The notes: generated by a model from the sequence alone, not told the origin. DNA of 32,103 bases from Chara braunii (GCA_003427395.1 BFEA01000388.1:1272120-1304222), one strand, 5' to 3'. Positions 8,697 through 19,310 are shown, counted from the stretch's first letter. Translations and numbers: made by a program.

Positions 8697-9137
8697 TTGA
8701 TTGGCACGTGGATGTGTCTTTGTCCGATCTCTTCGACAATAGTTAAGTGTTTATCTGGGGCGGATGCCTTGTTTGGGGCGCTTACACAGTANTTGATTGG
8801 CACGTGGATGTGTCTTTGTCCGATCTCTTCGACAATAGTTAAGTGTTTATCTGGGGCGGATGCCTTGTTTGGGGCGCTTACACAGTATTGTTAAAGGCAA
8901 ATCTGGCTTGATTGGCACGTGGATGTGTCTTTGTCCGATCTCTTCGACAATAGTTAGTATTTATCTGGGTCAATGCCTTGTCTGGGGCGCTCTTACACAG
9001 TACTGTTAAACGCTATTTTGGCTTGATTGGCACGTGGATGTGTCTTTGTCCGATCTCTTCGACAATAGTTAAGTGTTTATCTGGGGCAGATGCCCTGTCC
9101 GGGGCGCTGATAGAGTACTGTTGAAGGCAAATCCATG
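8697..9137. repeat. Tandem array 3 (~115-bp unit, 3-4 copies)
   Basis: Units start at 8697, 8793, 8908 and 9023 with TTGATTGGCACGTGGATGTG and contain CGATCTCTTCGACAATAGTT, TTTATCTGGG and GGGGCGCT.ACA(C)AGTA. The last three have a 115-bp period. The first is cut after 95 bases by a single N at 8792 and is identical to the same 95 bases of the second, so it may be an assembly duplicate. Confidence 0.85.
8792..8792. other. Single-N assembly join
   Basis: One ambiguous base sits exactly between two identical 95-base stretches, the pattern left when a scaffolder joins contigs that overlap but were not merged. Confidence 0.8.
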
Positions 9138-9714
9138 ATGAATGTGTCGGTACACTGCCTATGTGCTGAAACCGCCCCCGAGTATCCAATGATGAACGCG
9201 TCGGTGCGGACAATGAGCAGGGAAGGAAGTCAAAGACCGTAAAGCCTCGACGACTGCACGCCAGAAATCCCAACCCAATCATATAAGATGGAATGTATGA
9301 CATGACGATACCGTCCGAACTTCCAGGAAGGCGCGAGTGGAAGCTCAAGCGTTTGGTGGCTTGGGATCTAATCAAGACTCTGTGCGTCCCGGCTCAGGGG
9401 GCTTTATGTATCAACAAAGTGTAGGTACTTTACGTAAGTCTTAGAGAGGAGGGATGAAGTTTCGTTCCAAGAATCAGTGAAGATTATGTGCTTGTTTCAG
9501 CCTTTCAGTGGATGTACACATATATGCGTATGTGCCTTTGTGTACGTTTGTATATATGTGTATATCTTGCTGCGTTCATTCATTCACGCAGTGTTCCTTC
9601 AGAGAATCTTCTGAGTCTCTTCGCCATAAATGGATGGAAGTCTGTCGAATCTGTGTCGATTGGCCGTCCATATTCCGAGTACGATTGATTCACCCGCAAC
9701 TCCGAATTGATTAC
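9138..9714. other. Unassigned region
   Basis: No coding region, RNA gene or repeat identified. Confidence 0.4.
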
Positions 9715-9836
9715 GGGTCTTGCTCCACCACTCACCAAATGAACAAAAGACGAAAATTATGGCGGTGTATCTTTCCATGTTCTAGTGGTAGATTCATTCT
9801 CATTTCGCACATTTGGTGAGTGGTTGAGCAAAGCCC
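9715..9836. ncRNA. Hairpin, possible small-RNA precursor or miniature foldback
   Basis: The arm GCTCCACCACTCACCAAATG (9722-9741) is the reverse complement of CATTTGGTGAGTGGTTGAGC (9810-9829) with one mismatch. Pairing extends outward with two mismatches to about 9715 and 9836. The loop is 68 bases with only weak further pairing. Arm length and near-perfect pairing suit a plant-type miRNA or siRNA hairpin, or a tiny transposon with terminal inverted repeats. Nothing in the sequence decides between these. Confidence 0.4.
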
Positions 9837-10591
9837 TATGGCTGATTAGCCGATGTGTCGCCGGGTTGCTGACCGTTGTGTAGTGTTTTCTTTTTTTATT
9901 TTTTAAATGCCCTTGCAGTTCTTCTTATTACAGTGCTAGAGTATTATCATCGTATAGCTGAAGCTGCAGTTGCGGTGAGGCGTCTCCATCTCTCATGGTG
10001 GACTCGCACGACGACTTTACTGGATGTATGTGAGTGGAATTAGGGCACAGCCTGGGTGGGGTGCATCTGACCGCAATTATGGCCAGAGTTCAGTTGAAAA
10101 AAGCTCCTTGTAAACGCTCGCTTGATCTTCTACCGCTCTCTGCCAGTCATGCCTCTGCTGGTACTATTTTCAGAATGACTCCCGTAGCATGCCAGGGCTC
10201 GTGCTGTGCACCTGCTGGGAGTACCAATTTGTTTTCAGTGCGAGTTCTTTGGACTGTTTCTTACACTGATGTGCTGTCAAGACCGTTGGCCTTTGCTTCC
10301 GAATCCCCGGTACGCTGGTATTTTGCAGATTTGCCCCTCAGCCACGTCGTCGCCTGAGTTTCCTTTTCAATTTGGTGGAACTCTGTGGTCCCAACCATTT
10401 AGCTTGGGCCCGCTCGGACTCCAGTCCCACTTAGCCACGGTACTTATATTGAAGGTCAGCAGCACACTTCATTTACCGTTCAATCATTTGATTCTTTCCT
10501 TTTTTTTTTTGTTTGGGATATTCTTAATAATGCTCTTATTAGTTCAAGTACTTCCTGGTGCTGCTGAAATCTTCATGTGTTGAGTCAAGTC

Positions 10592-10593
<2 letters not shown>
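9837..10593. other. Unassigned region
   Basis: It contains two overlapping plus-strand frames of ~107 and ~125 codons (10034-10583) with no recognisable domain and no start context. I do not call them genes. Confidence 0.4.
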
Positions 10594-10651
<58 letters not shown>

Positions 10652-10695
10652 CCCTACTCTCAGATTTCCTTGGTTCTTTTTTTTTTTTTTTTTTT
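10594..10695. repeat. (CT)n microsatellite and poly(T)
   Basis: About 27 CT units (10596-10649), then 28 bases of unique sequence, then ~18 T. Replication slippage or collapsed reads are likely here. Confidence 0.95.
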
Positions 10696-10929
10696 TAAGT
10701 GGAGCTTGTGTGCGTGAGAGTGGACTGTCCCTCCTCCCTGCATGAATTCTCTGAACCAGTCTTGGCTCAACTGCTGTCAACCAATCCTGAATTGTCCTTC
10801 TTCATGAATTTATACCAGAATGGTGCCATTTTCATTGTTTGTTTGTTTGTTTGTTTCTTTTAATATATTTACTTATGCTTGTAAGCCTTATATCATAAGT
10901 TATATGTTATTATTTACTTATTGATTGAT

Positions 10930-11922
10930 TGCGAGGATTTGGCTCCTCGGCAGGCCTAAGGGCCCCAGTTTTGGCATGTGCCCGCCCTAAGTGAAGGCGG
11001 GCCTGAGAAGATCACGAGGGGCCCATTGTTGTCAATTTCACATTTGGGGATCAGGCAGTTGCGTCGCGTCAGTTGGTTGGAGGAACCCAGGGCACGGCCA
11101 GCCACACTTTTGTTCAGCCCATCTTCGAGGCAGGCCCTGGGCCACATCTACAGTAGTATACACGACAGGCAGTTGGGAGGCACAACTAACCGGGCCCCAG
11201 GGCAGTAGCAGCAAAGGCCCAGCTACCCGGGGCCTACCGGAAGCTTCTGGGCGCAGGCCCAGCCCAGGCAGGCCGCAGTCCAGGCCAGACTCTTTCCATA
11301 TAGGAAAGAGCTCGCTGCCTGGCCAGATATTTGGGCACTTGCTAGTTTGCGGCAGCACTGCTGGAGCAAGCACTCGCGGGCTGCTGCTAGCACAGAGCAA
11401 GGTGCAGCGCACTTGCGGTCGTGTAAAAGGAAAGGCACTGCTGAGGGCAGCGCCATAGCCCGGCTTCCATAGCTGGCTGGGGCTTGGTGATACAGCAAGT
11501 AGTGGTGGTCTTCGTCCATGAAGGAGAAGACGTGGGTGAAAGACAAGGGAGAGAGTAAGATTGAGAGAGGAGGAGGATGACGTGAGGGCACATACCTGGT
11601 TATGGCGATAGTCTGCAAGGGGCGGCATCTTCATGTACTTCGGTGGCTGCTGACGTCAACAGTTGCATTGTCAATTCATAGGCAGATAGTAGCTGTGTGG
11701 GAGTAGTCTGGGCGCCGAGCGCCAAGTAGGGGGAAGGGCCTGGAGACTTATGTTGGTGATGACGATAGTAATCTCTCATTGACATTCGGTTTCAGTGCTT
11801 CGATTCTCCGTTGGTGTAATATTGGTGCAATGCTGCTTTCTGGACACTGTGGGACTTTCTGGCTTTCAATGTGATTGTGCAATCTGGATTCTGTTATCTC
11901 GCTATTGCTCATTTTCCTTGCA
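10930..11922 (+). repeat. Ty3/gypsy 5' LTR (plus orientation)
   Basis: 993 bp, TG...CA ends (TGCGAGGATTTGG...TTTTCCTTGCA). An inverted, highly similar copy lies at 20692-21645. The main difference is ~34 extra bases at about 11155-11190. Both copies stop at the same 3' end (CCTTGCA), after which they diverge completely. A primer-binding-like sequence follows at 11926. The 5-bp flank TTGAT is not repeated next to the other LTR. Frames reading through the LTR are not genes. Confidence 0.85.
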
Positions 11923-11925
11923 ACT

Positions 11926-11940
11926 TGGTATCGGGTTTGA
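11926..11940 (+). promoter_or_regulatory. Candidate tRNA primer-binding site
   Basis: TGGTATC starts 3 bases after the LTR end, matching the first seven bases of the initiator-Met tRNA primer site used by many plant gypsy elements. The bases after it (GGGTTTGAAC) do not continue the match, so the site is degenerate or another tRNA is used. Confidence 0.5.
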
Positions 11941-13196
11941 ACTATGCTTGCTGATTCTTCGCAATAGCCGTTCGGTGCTTCGCATGTGTGAGTGGGGCAG
12001 TGATAATGCTTGGCCGTTGAACGTGAGGCAGTCCAGGGTTGTGTGGGCGAGCCAGGAAGGCTATGAGGTGGCATTGGGGTGTATGTTGAATGATGAGAAC
12101 TCGCTGTTGTGGCATTTAAGCCGAGGTGGAACTGCGTTGCACTGTTTGTTGTGCCAAGGCAAAGACCGGTCGTCATAAATACACATCATGTTGCTGGTGA
12201 GAAATCTGTGATTGGGGGCAGCATTATGAGGTACGTTGCTCTCATCCTTTTCTACCCTCTTCGTTGCTTCTTACCATGAGGAAGTGAGTTCTGTCTTGAG
12301 AGTCCTCTTGATGTGAGGTGTCATGAGCGCTCAACCTTGAGAGTCGACATTCTTCCTGGGCAGCAAGCTGGTGGGAGACGGGTGAAGCCTCTGAAGGCCC
12401 TGGACGAAGCACTCGGGTCGCAGACACCATGCCAACCCATTGGGACTAGTACACGCATGCTTTGCCGCAAGTCCTTGGTTCTGCTTGCTGCGGTAATAGA
12501 GATCATGCTGGGCATGCCATCCCTATAAGAGAGGCTCACCAGACCGTCTATAAATATTTCTGGCGGGTTGCTGTTGAACCTTGGCTGTGATCGTCATCCA
12601 GATTGTGATGTTAAATATTTCCTGAGGACCGTGGGGGCTGTCCTTAAACTGCCTCTTGATCAGCCAGATCAACCGGAAGTAAGGCTCGCTGCATGTGAGG
12701 ACAAGTAAGATGCAGGGCTGGCAGGCTTAGCATAGACTTGGGGCATAGGGGTGGGCCGGATTGCAAACCTTTAGAGATGCTGCTCAACCAGATGCTTAGG
12801 ACGTAGACATAAGTGACTACTCAAGAGGGATACAGGGGGAGGAAAGATTCTGACAACTGTTCGCCGCTGGACTAATTAGACAAAACGCCATCCAGCATGC
12901 ATCTCCACAGGTGATTTATTTTCATTTTTGATTATTTAGTTGTACGGACTTGGGTGACAACTAAAAAAACAGATGCAGATAGAACAGAAACTTCCTTGCT
13001 GCATTGCATTGTGTTTTAGAATAATCTAAAAATAGAAATAGAGTTACCTTCAGGATCTGACATTGGTCGCTGGTTACCATTTGACTACTTACCTCCAGGC
13101 TGACCGAAATTAGTTGTTTTGTATTACTCGGTTGGGTGTCACGCTGAGGTAGGACTGAGTGTGGGCTCTAGTTTAGATCACACACCACTGTAGCTC
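11941..13196 (+). other. Gypsy leader or unassigned insertion
   Basis: About 1.26 kb between the primer site and the gag start. I see no gag, no LINE motif and no repeat shared with the rest of the window. It may be a long untranslated leader or an insertion. Confidence 0.4.
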
Positions 13197-15000
13197 ATGA
13201 TTGAAGAAGGAAGCAGTGAGAAGGAACGATTAGTAGAGGAACTTAGAGTTACCCGCAGAACTGCACTCGGTCGACGGATCACATCCTACAACTAGACCAA
13301 GGAGAGGAAAGGAGGCTGCGGAGGATGGCATTATAGATGGCTAGGGAAGCAGCAGCCAGAGCTGAAAGGGCACTAGCAGCAGCAGTAGAAGCAGAAGCTA
13401 GAGCCAACACCGAGGCAACCATGGCTACCGCCTCTACTATGTCACGGACCTCGTCTCAGGCCTTGTCGTCAGGTGTCAGTTAGGGGTACGCTCAAGTTTC
13501 TGCTAGTCTGTCTGTTGGTCCGCAAGTCAGCCAACAGCCTCAACTCACGCCACAAGATTATGAGATCTTACCAGCGCATGCTCTTCATGATCAGCTACAG
13601 CAGCAGTTGAGGGATGTAGCGGATAGAAGGAATAAGGCTAGAATGAGGAAAGCCAGACTAGGAGCTAGGAGGCAGGAGTTAGAAGAGTTGGAAGCACTAG
13701 ATGATTCAACATTGGATCATGCGGTCAAGGCACTGCGACGCTCGCTGCTGTGTGTGGTGGAAGCACAGGTAGTGCATCAGGAATTGTTGGTCGAGCTAGT
13801 GGCGGCCAGAACCGTATTCTGGTAGCACTGCAGGCTCCTGGTCCCATGATGAGGCAGCCTCAGTTCTCTATAGCTCCCCCTACGGTTGCGGGTCCCACTG
13901 TGACGCCGTTTTAGTAGGCCCCTCTTTCTCTCCCATGTTTGGTATGCCTGTCACAAGTGGTGTAGTAGCACCTAGCGGTCAGGTCCTTAGGGCTTCTCCC
14001 CGACCATCGATGACGGTGGCAGGTACAGTCCCGTCGCCAGGGCCACCTCAGGTTAGCGCGCAGCAACCTGTTCAAGTGGTTTTGCAGGCTCGATAACAAA
14101 CACCTGGGGCAATCCAACCCATGCAGTGGATCCCCTTGCCCAGTCCTCAACCCTTTTCTGGCATAAGAAGAAGGAAGAGGACCTGGACACCTGGGTGAGG
14201 ATTGTGCCTACTTATGTGAGGCACGAGCTCACAAGGCCAGAACAAGAAGTTATGCAGCCCCCTGATGGTTAAACGGTCTAGAGCAACAACAGGGCTATGG
14301 TTAGAACTTTGATGCCTGGCCCGGAGCCGGACATTGGAAGACTTCGTACGGACTGTGTACAATAGGTGGCATGACCCTCAAGGGCTCTCAGAAGGCCACT
14401 GACGCATTGGTTAGCCTCGGTTCCAAACGGTACCGGACAGTGCGTGAAGTCACATACGTCGTAGAACGTCTGATCGTGGTGCTTGGCGTGCGTTATGACC
14501 TGCAGGTGCTCCTCACAACGTATTTGCAATGTTTGCCCACAAATGTCAAGAATAAGTTGGTGGACGAGGCCTCCATCGATGTCCATAACTTTGCTACTTT
14601 CAACAAGAAGGCCTTAGATATAGACGCCAAGCTTGGGACCGCACAGCAGGGAGTGGTGGATAGTAGGAAGAAGAAGCTTCCCCAGGATTGGAGGAAGAAG
14701 GGCAATCTCATGTTTGTTGACCACGATGGTCAGGCGACTGAGATTAACGACTTCCCTGACTATGGAAAGACACAAAGTAGGATGGGGCTAGTGAGACTTC
14801 GGATGGGGGAGTCGTGGCACCCATCAAAGAAAAGGCTAAGGGGACCGGGAAACAAAAGGTAGGTCGGTCTAAGGGTCAAGGCGACCAAGGTACACCAATC
14901 TGGGTGCGACTTGGTTTAGACTAAGAGGTATGGAGGGACCGGGTTGCTAGGGGCACATGTCTTAACTTTAGCAAATTTGGCCACACGTCTAGAACTTGCC
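13197..15000 (+). pseudogene. Ty3/gypsy gag, degraded
   Basis: An ATG at 13197 opens MIEEGSSEKERLVEELRVTR, a charged coiled-coil start. After a frameshift, an Ala/Arg/Glu-rich coiled coil follows (AREAAARAERALAAAVEAEA), interrupted by stops at 13334 and ~13480. Next come a Gln-rich coiled coil (to 13825), a Pro-rich linker and capsid-like sequence. The capsid pieces include EDLDTWVRIVPTYVRHELTR near 14175 and the 163-codon frame 14371-14862 (YDLQVLLTTYLQCLPTNVKN). It ends in a zinc knuckle at 14958-14999 reading CLNFSKFGHTSRTC, where the second Cys of C-x2-C-x4-H-x4-C has become Phe. Gag packages element RNA; this one is multiply broken. No function remains likely. Confidence 0.8.
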
Positions 15001-15850
15001 GAGGCAAGAAGGTCACACCGAAGGTAGTCTCCCCTACGGTGGCGGGCTTATCTTTGAACTCTGCTGGTGCATATGCGAGCTCTTGGCAGGGAAACACCTT
15101 GGGCCAATAGAAGTTTCTGCCGCTCTTACTCATGCAAAAGTGGTAACGTTGCCTTCCCCACTTCAGGCATTGGCCAAGGCTATTGACCCACACGTCGCCC
15201 TGCAGACACATGTAGACCAATCGATGCTCTGTTCGAGAGATGTGTCTAAGTCCTTACAGGAGTTAGAAGCTGAGTGGTCCGGGAAGGATCCCGTAGACTC
15301 TTGGGCGATGTTTAGTAGAGGTCCTAGAGGTGAACATTCCGTGGTAGAGGTTGATGTAGGTAGCCGCAAAGTGGGTGCCTTCGCATACATAGGCTCTACA
15401 CAGAATTTCATCAGTCGTGCTTGTGTGGATAGGTTGCACTTAGGGGACCAAGTGCAGCGGCTGAGTAGATTTGTAGCGTCCACTTCAGCCAACAAGCACT
15501 GTATGGTTGTGCAAGACTATGTCAAGGATGTAATCTGCAGCTCCTCCTATGGAGGAGGGGAACTGAGACACAAGGTCTCGTTCCTTGTGAGCGACGAGCT
15601 GCGACTCGATATGTTGCTCGGTATGTACTACCTCGAGGTCGCAAAGCCACAATTCGATTGGGATAGGAAGGTGATGATTCACACGTTGCCAAGTATGTAC
15701 TACCTCGAGGTCGCAAAGCCACAATTCGATTGGGATAGGAAGGTGATGATTCACACGTTGCCAAACGGAAGGACCAGTAGATTGCAAAAGTATAAAGTTA
15801 GCAGGCTAGTGGAGAACTATGGCTGCATGTGTGCTTCAACCCAGAGATAA
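15001..15850 (+). pseudogene. Gypsy retropepsin (protease) region
   Basis: This is the main part of an open frame of 284 codons that starts at 14996. Near 15345-15420 the retropepsin signature is seen as VGAFAYIGSTQNFIS. The family motif is Asp-Ser/Thr-Gly-Ser, but the catalytic Asp position is Tyr (TAC at 15386-15388, one base from GAC). Hydrophobic strands and LDMLLGMYYLE follow, the usual region near the end of the protease. A perfect 72-base in-frame tandem duplication (15621-15764) repeats 24 residues. The frame stays open although the active site is lost. Confidence 0.75.
15621..15764 (+). repeat. Perfect 72-bp tandem duplication
   Basis: Bases 15621-15692 and 15693-15764 are identical. 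The length is a multiple of three, so the protease frame stays open and repeats MYYLEVAKPQFDWDRKV and the following residues. Confidence 0.95.
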
Positions 15851-16039
15851 AAACACAGTCGTTGTGAGTTATCCAGACCTTTTCGAGGAGCCTAGGGGTG
15901 TGGTAGAAAGGGAGGTGGTCCATGCAATAGAGATCGTTCCCGGTAGCAAAGTACCTAAAGGACAGATCTATAGGATGTCTCCTGCGGAGTTAGATGAGCT
16001 TCGCCGCTAGCTCAAGGAGCTCATAGCGAAGGGCTGGAT
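15819..16039 (+). pseudogene. Gypsy reverse transcriptase, N-terminal fragment
   Basis: Contains HAIEIVPGSKVPKGQIYRMS and PAELDELRR, then a TAG stop at 16008-16010 where CAG is expected, then LKELIAKGWI. This is the standard start of a Ty3/gypsy reverse transcriptase (the palm follows after the KGWI motif). The gypsy sequence ends at 16039 in TGGAT and LINE sequence follows at once. The catalytic palm, RNase H and integrase N terminus are absent from this strand. Confidence 0.85.
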
Positions 16040-16466
16040 TCAGACACAGCCTATCACGAGTTACAAGCGGCAAGGGATCATCTACAATCCTACCTTGAGA
16101 CACAGGCCGAAGCGTGGCGCATCCACGCACGAGTACGCCGACAAGACACGGAGGGCACGATGGCAAAATCCTTTTTTAGGAAGGCTCAAGTCAGAGCGAG
16201 ACAGACAACAGTTTCCTCGCTGCGCCACCCCTTTGATCACTCTTTGCCGGTGGCAAATAACCCATACGCGATAGTGGATTATGCTGCCCAATTTTACCTC
16301 GGAGTCGACACAATGGGGGGAACAACATCTAGCCGAAGCACGGGAAACAGTGCTCCGACATCTCCCAACAATGCTTTCATCAACCCAACCAACGTCAACA
16401 GTTGCAACAACCCCTGTCTATAGACGAAATGCTGGAAGCCCTGAAGGGGATGGACGATGAAAAAAC
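16040..16466 (+). pseudogene. LINE B ORF2, pre-RT linker
   Basis: The plus frame reads AEAWRIHARVRRQDTEGTMA, KSFFRKAQ, LRHPFDHSLPVANNPYAIVD and YAAQFY, then after a frameshift LSIDEMLEALKGM. This is the usual LINE succession before the reverse transcriptase: a basic helix, KxFF, a target-residue block, a helix ending in AAxFY, and the conserved 'EAL..M' helix. The next LINE motif should be K-x-PG-DGL and the RT fingers; instead the sequence jumps to the C-terminal domain at about 16467. Confidence 0.7.
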
Positions 16467-17512
16467 ATGGCTGCCACTAGCATATATACAACTCGCGAAC
16501 TTGGCCCCTCCCTCCCACCATGACACTCCGGTCCACCCCCTCACGTGGTTCACAAACACAGCATGGTCCATCCCGAGTCCACCACGCCAAAAAAGGGACG
16601 AAACGGCTAGGAACTGTGTGAGATGGGACCTCAAACAGGACCCTAGTGGATCACAATGCTCAAACTCTGGAGGCAGATGGGGCCATCCAAGAAGGCACCG
16701 TCGCTGAGATGGCAAGAGATATGGCGGCAACCACTGTTCGGAAATCCGTACATCTGCGATGATACCGGATCCCCCCTCTCTCTCCAGACCGACTCGTACT
16801 GAAAAATGGCCTCTTTGTAGTAGGGGATCTTTGGGACGGTCAGAGAGGCACCTGGAAGACCGTAGAACAGTTGAGACCAAATCTAAAACATATCAAGAAA
16901 AGTCAGGAGAAGCTAGGCCTCATCCACCACGCAGTCCCGCCTGCTTGGGTGGCGGCCCTGGAGGACGGACCGACAGTGCGCTGCCAAGACTAGGTTACAA
17001 GGAATACAACTAATACGATCCCTATGACCATATTCAGAGTAGGCCACAGCACCGACCATGGAGTGCAGCTGCAGGCCTATGCACCGGATATGCCGAGAGC
17101 ACGCTGGGCTTCGCTGAAGAGGGACCATGATTTAGACTGCATACTCCCAGAAGAACTATCAAGGATAACGGTTGTCGGGACTGAAGACTTAGGCTACTTT
17201 GCTTATGATATGACCACCCCGGTGTGTGCACTCCCACTCCCATTCGACCCTGAAGAGTGGGAGTGGAAAGGCCGCAAACCGACACAGATCTGGCAATACA
17301 CAGTGAGAGGAGGCTATAAACAAGCACACAAAATGCACGACTCCACGACGGTGGTGCAAAAGAGATGGAGAAGGGACTCGCCGCTACAAGACAGGGACCT
17401 GTGCCACATCCCTTGGCCCACCTATGCACACATAATGCCGACATCTCATAGGGCCCTGCAGTGGCAGATAACACACCGCTGTCTCCCGACGCCCGACTGA
17501 ATAATAGCACGC
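16467..17512 (+). pseudogene. LINE B ORF2, C-terminal domain after RT
   Basis: It starts with WLPLAYIQLANL and HPLTWFTNTAWSIPSPP, and after frameshifts gives LWRQMGPSKK, EIWRQPLFGNPYI and LVLKNGLFVVGDLWDGQRGT. A stop and frame change follow; the 158-codon frame 17024-17500 ends with WQITHRCLPTPD and TGA in place of an expected Trp codon. The order (W..qPLf.NP, then DLwD..G.W, then W.itHrcLPT) is that of the LINE region leading into zf-RVT. The RT palm with its YADD motif is missing. Frames change at least four times. Confidence 0.75.
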
Positions 17513-17567
17513 ACTAAACTAGAACAAGCAGAAGTCATGTCCCCCATTTGTTCTTTTTTTTTTTTTT

Positions 17568-17827
17568 NNNNNNNNNNNNNNNNNNNNNNNNNNNNNNNNN
17601 NNNNNNNNNNNNNNNNNNNNNNNNNNNNNNNNNNNNNNNNNNNNNNNNNNNNNNNNNNNNNNNNNNNNNNNNNNNNNNNNNNNNNNNNNNNNNNNNNNNN
17701 NNNNNNNNNNNNNNNNNNNNNNNNNNNNNNNNNNNNNNNNNNNNNNNNNNNNNNNNNNNNNNNNNNNNNNNNNNNNNNNNNNNNNNNNNNNNNNNNNNNN
17801 NNNNNNNNNNNNNNNNNNNNNNNNNNN
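17568..17827. other. Assembly gap of 260 N inside poly(T)
   Basis: The gap is flanked by T14 (17554-17567) and T11 (17828-17838) and falls inside the zinc-binding region of the LINE protein. The missing sequence may be a homopolymer, an A-tailed insertion on the minus strand, or normal coding sequence. Confidence 0.95.
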
Positions 17828-17838
17828 TTTTTTTTTTT

Positions 17839-18413
17839 CTCCGTATATACTCTGCGGGGAAGGCGAGCAACGTAGACGTGCAGAACACTGCCTGTTGGCG
17901 TGCCCAATGGCAGTGCAGGTGTGGCAATGGTGGGACGCGATGTGGCATGAGCTCACTGCATCACCCTTCCAATGGAATGTGGCCCTCATCCTGTTAGGCA
18001 AGAGAAAAAGCTTCCCGCCCGCGTGGTCGCTCTTCAAGGCGAACCTCTTTAAATACATGAGGCTTGCCCTGCTCATGGTAATATGGAGAATGCGGTGCTC
18101 AGCAGAAGACAAAGAAGGCACCTTTGGCTTACATCAAGCCAAACAGGAACTGCTCGAAGTAATCAGAGAAAACGTGCTGAGAGCTAGCCAAAAGTTAGTA
18201 AAAACGGTGGAGGCAACTCAAGACCGAGAGAACAAACAAAGAGTGATCAGGGCCTTTACACAAACATGGTTAGACCCAACCGTAAAATGGCAGACATGCA
18301 ACCCTATGGCAGATTGGTTTGGAAGAACTGGGCCGCGGAAGACCACCAGTGGACATACAGACCGGCGAACTGCTTCCCAACACCTCTTCCCGAATATCCG
18401 GACCGAGCGCTAG
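17839..18413 (+). pseudogene. LINE B ORF2, zf-RVT remainder and C terminus
   Basis: After the gap the frame reads ILCGEGEQRRRAEHCLLACP and then MAVQVWQWWDAMW, the C-x-x..H..C and VW..W pattern of zf-RVT, the zinc domain that closes many plant LINE ORF2 proteins. It continues through an amphipathic region (LFKANLFKYMRLALLMVIWR) and a charged helix to a stop at 18413. The first zinc ligands (SPIC) lie before the gap, so poly(T)/N interrupts the finger. A frameshift near 18290 probably leads to the Pro-rich tail in another frame. Confidence 0.75.
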
Positions 18414-18745
18414 ACGAAGTGCCACGAAGCAATAACGACCGGACTTTACCCCAGGAATGCGGGGACTGTCCCTCTCCTTCACCACCTATACAATCCCCCC
18501 CTCCCCCATTTCATCCCCTTCCTTCCGCCCCTTTGACGCCCCCCCCTTTGCCCTCCGCCACGCCTTCTACAACCCTCACACCACCCCCTCCATCCCCTTC
18601 ACAGCCCCCCCCTATCCCGTCCCAGCCTCCCCCTTCTGTCCCATCGCCGTCTCCCTCCCTTCCCTCTGCTCTGCCCCCTCCCCCTTTTTCTCAACCTGCT
18701 CCGCAAGTGGCCAGCCAGCCTAAGACAACAATTGTACACCACTAA
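18266..18745 (+). pseudogene. LINE B ORF2, proline-rich tail
   Basis: A 159-codon frame overlapping the previous one: MQPYGRLVWKNWAAEDHQW and then a ~90-residue Pro/Ser-rich stretch to TAA at 18745. The shift from LINE-like residues to low complexity suggests the true C terminus continues here after a frameshift, or that this is C-rich 3' UTR read by chance. I favour the former weakly. Confidence 0.4.
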
Positions 18746-19040
18746 TCTGTCAGTTGACTAACAATACAGATGTCGGACTGCCTTCCAGAGCAGGGGCTCG
18801 GAGAGCCGTGGTCCACCTGACACCATATACACAATAATGGACGGAACAGCGCTTCAGTCGTAGAAAGAGGCCCGTGCCTTGCCTCTTATCCAATATATAG
18901 TCTTACTCGTCTCTTCGGCCGTTCCTAGGTGGCCTATGCTTCCAAAACTCTTTCCCAGTTTCAGGGGAACCCAAAACAAATACGAGGTACATGTTCTTAC
19001 TGCTAACCGTCTTGAAAATAAAATAAAATAAAATAAAATT
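18746..19040 (+). other. LINE B 3' UTR and AAAAT-repeat tail
   Basis: Noncoding sequence ending in about five AAAAT units at 19014-19040, typical of a LINE 3' end primed on target DNA. The sequence after it (CTAAACGCATCTGGAG) would carry the target duplication; I found no matching copy near 28.97-29.5 kb. Confidence 0.6.
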
Positions 19041-19310
19041 CTAAACGCATCTGGAGATAGTCCCAATACATTTAAAATGTTCCATCAGTCCGAAGGTATC
19101 TGGTCAACCAATCAGTCCACATACCTGTCGCATGTTGTGAGTAGTGGAGCGAGGCACGTTGCCCACTAGTAGAGTTGGCAGTCGAACGTGGCTACGACAC
19201 CTTAAGGACAGCCGGTGACAACGGAAACCAGCAGGAAACAAAAAAAAAACGAAAAAAAAAAGGTCAACTACCTCATGAATATGAGGCGGTGTGATTCCGA
19301 CGAGAACGCT

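Larger units (their letters stand above)
16040..19040 (+). mobile_element. LINE B, 3' half (plus orientation)
   Basis: It begins inside the linker between endonuclease and reverse transcriptase (DSDTAYHELQAARDHLQSYL). It continues through the pre-RT domain, a deletion of the RT palm, the C-terminal domain, the zf-RVT zinc domain (interrupted by the gap), a Pro-rich tail, a 3' UTR and an AAAAT-repeat tail (19014-19040). Its first codon continues in frame from the last LINE codon of the minus-strand half at 22780, so both are probably halves of one element. Confidence 0.85.

Noticed and set aside
8171-8803. 210-codon minus-strand frame
   Set aside because: It spans the single N and a tandem repeat; sequence is repeat-driven.
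11038-11634. 198-codon frame (and its mirror at 20979-21506)
   Set aside because: Both lie in the two LTR copies; the protein simply repeats with the LTR and shows no domain.
10930-11922. Solo LTR
   Set aside because: A primer-binding-like site and a same-strand gag-protease-RT series follow it, so it is the 5' LTR of a partial element.
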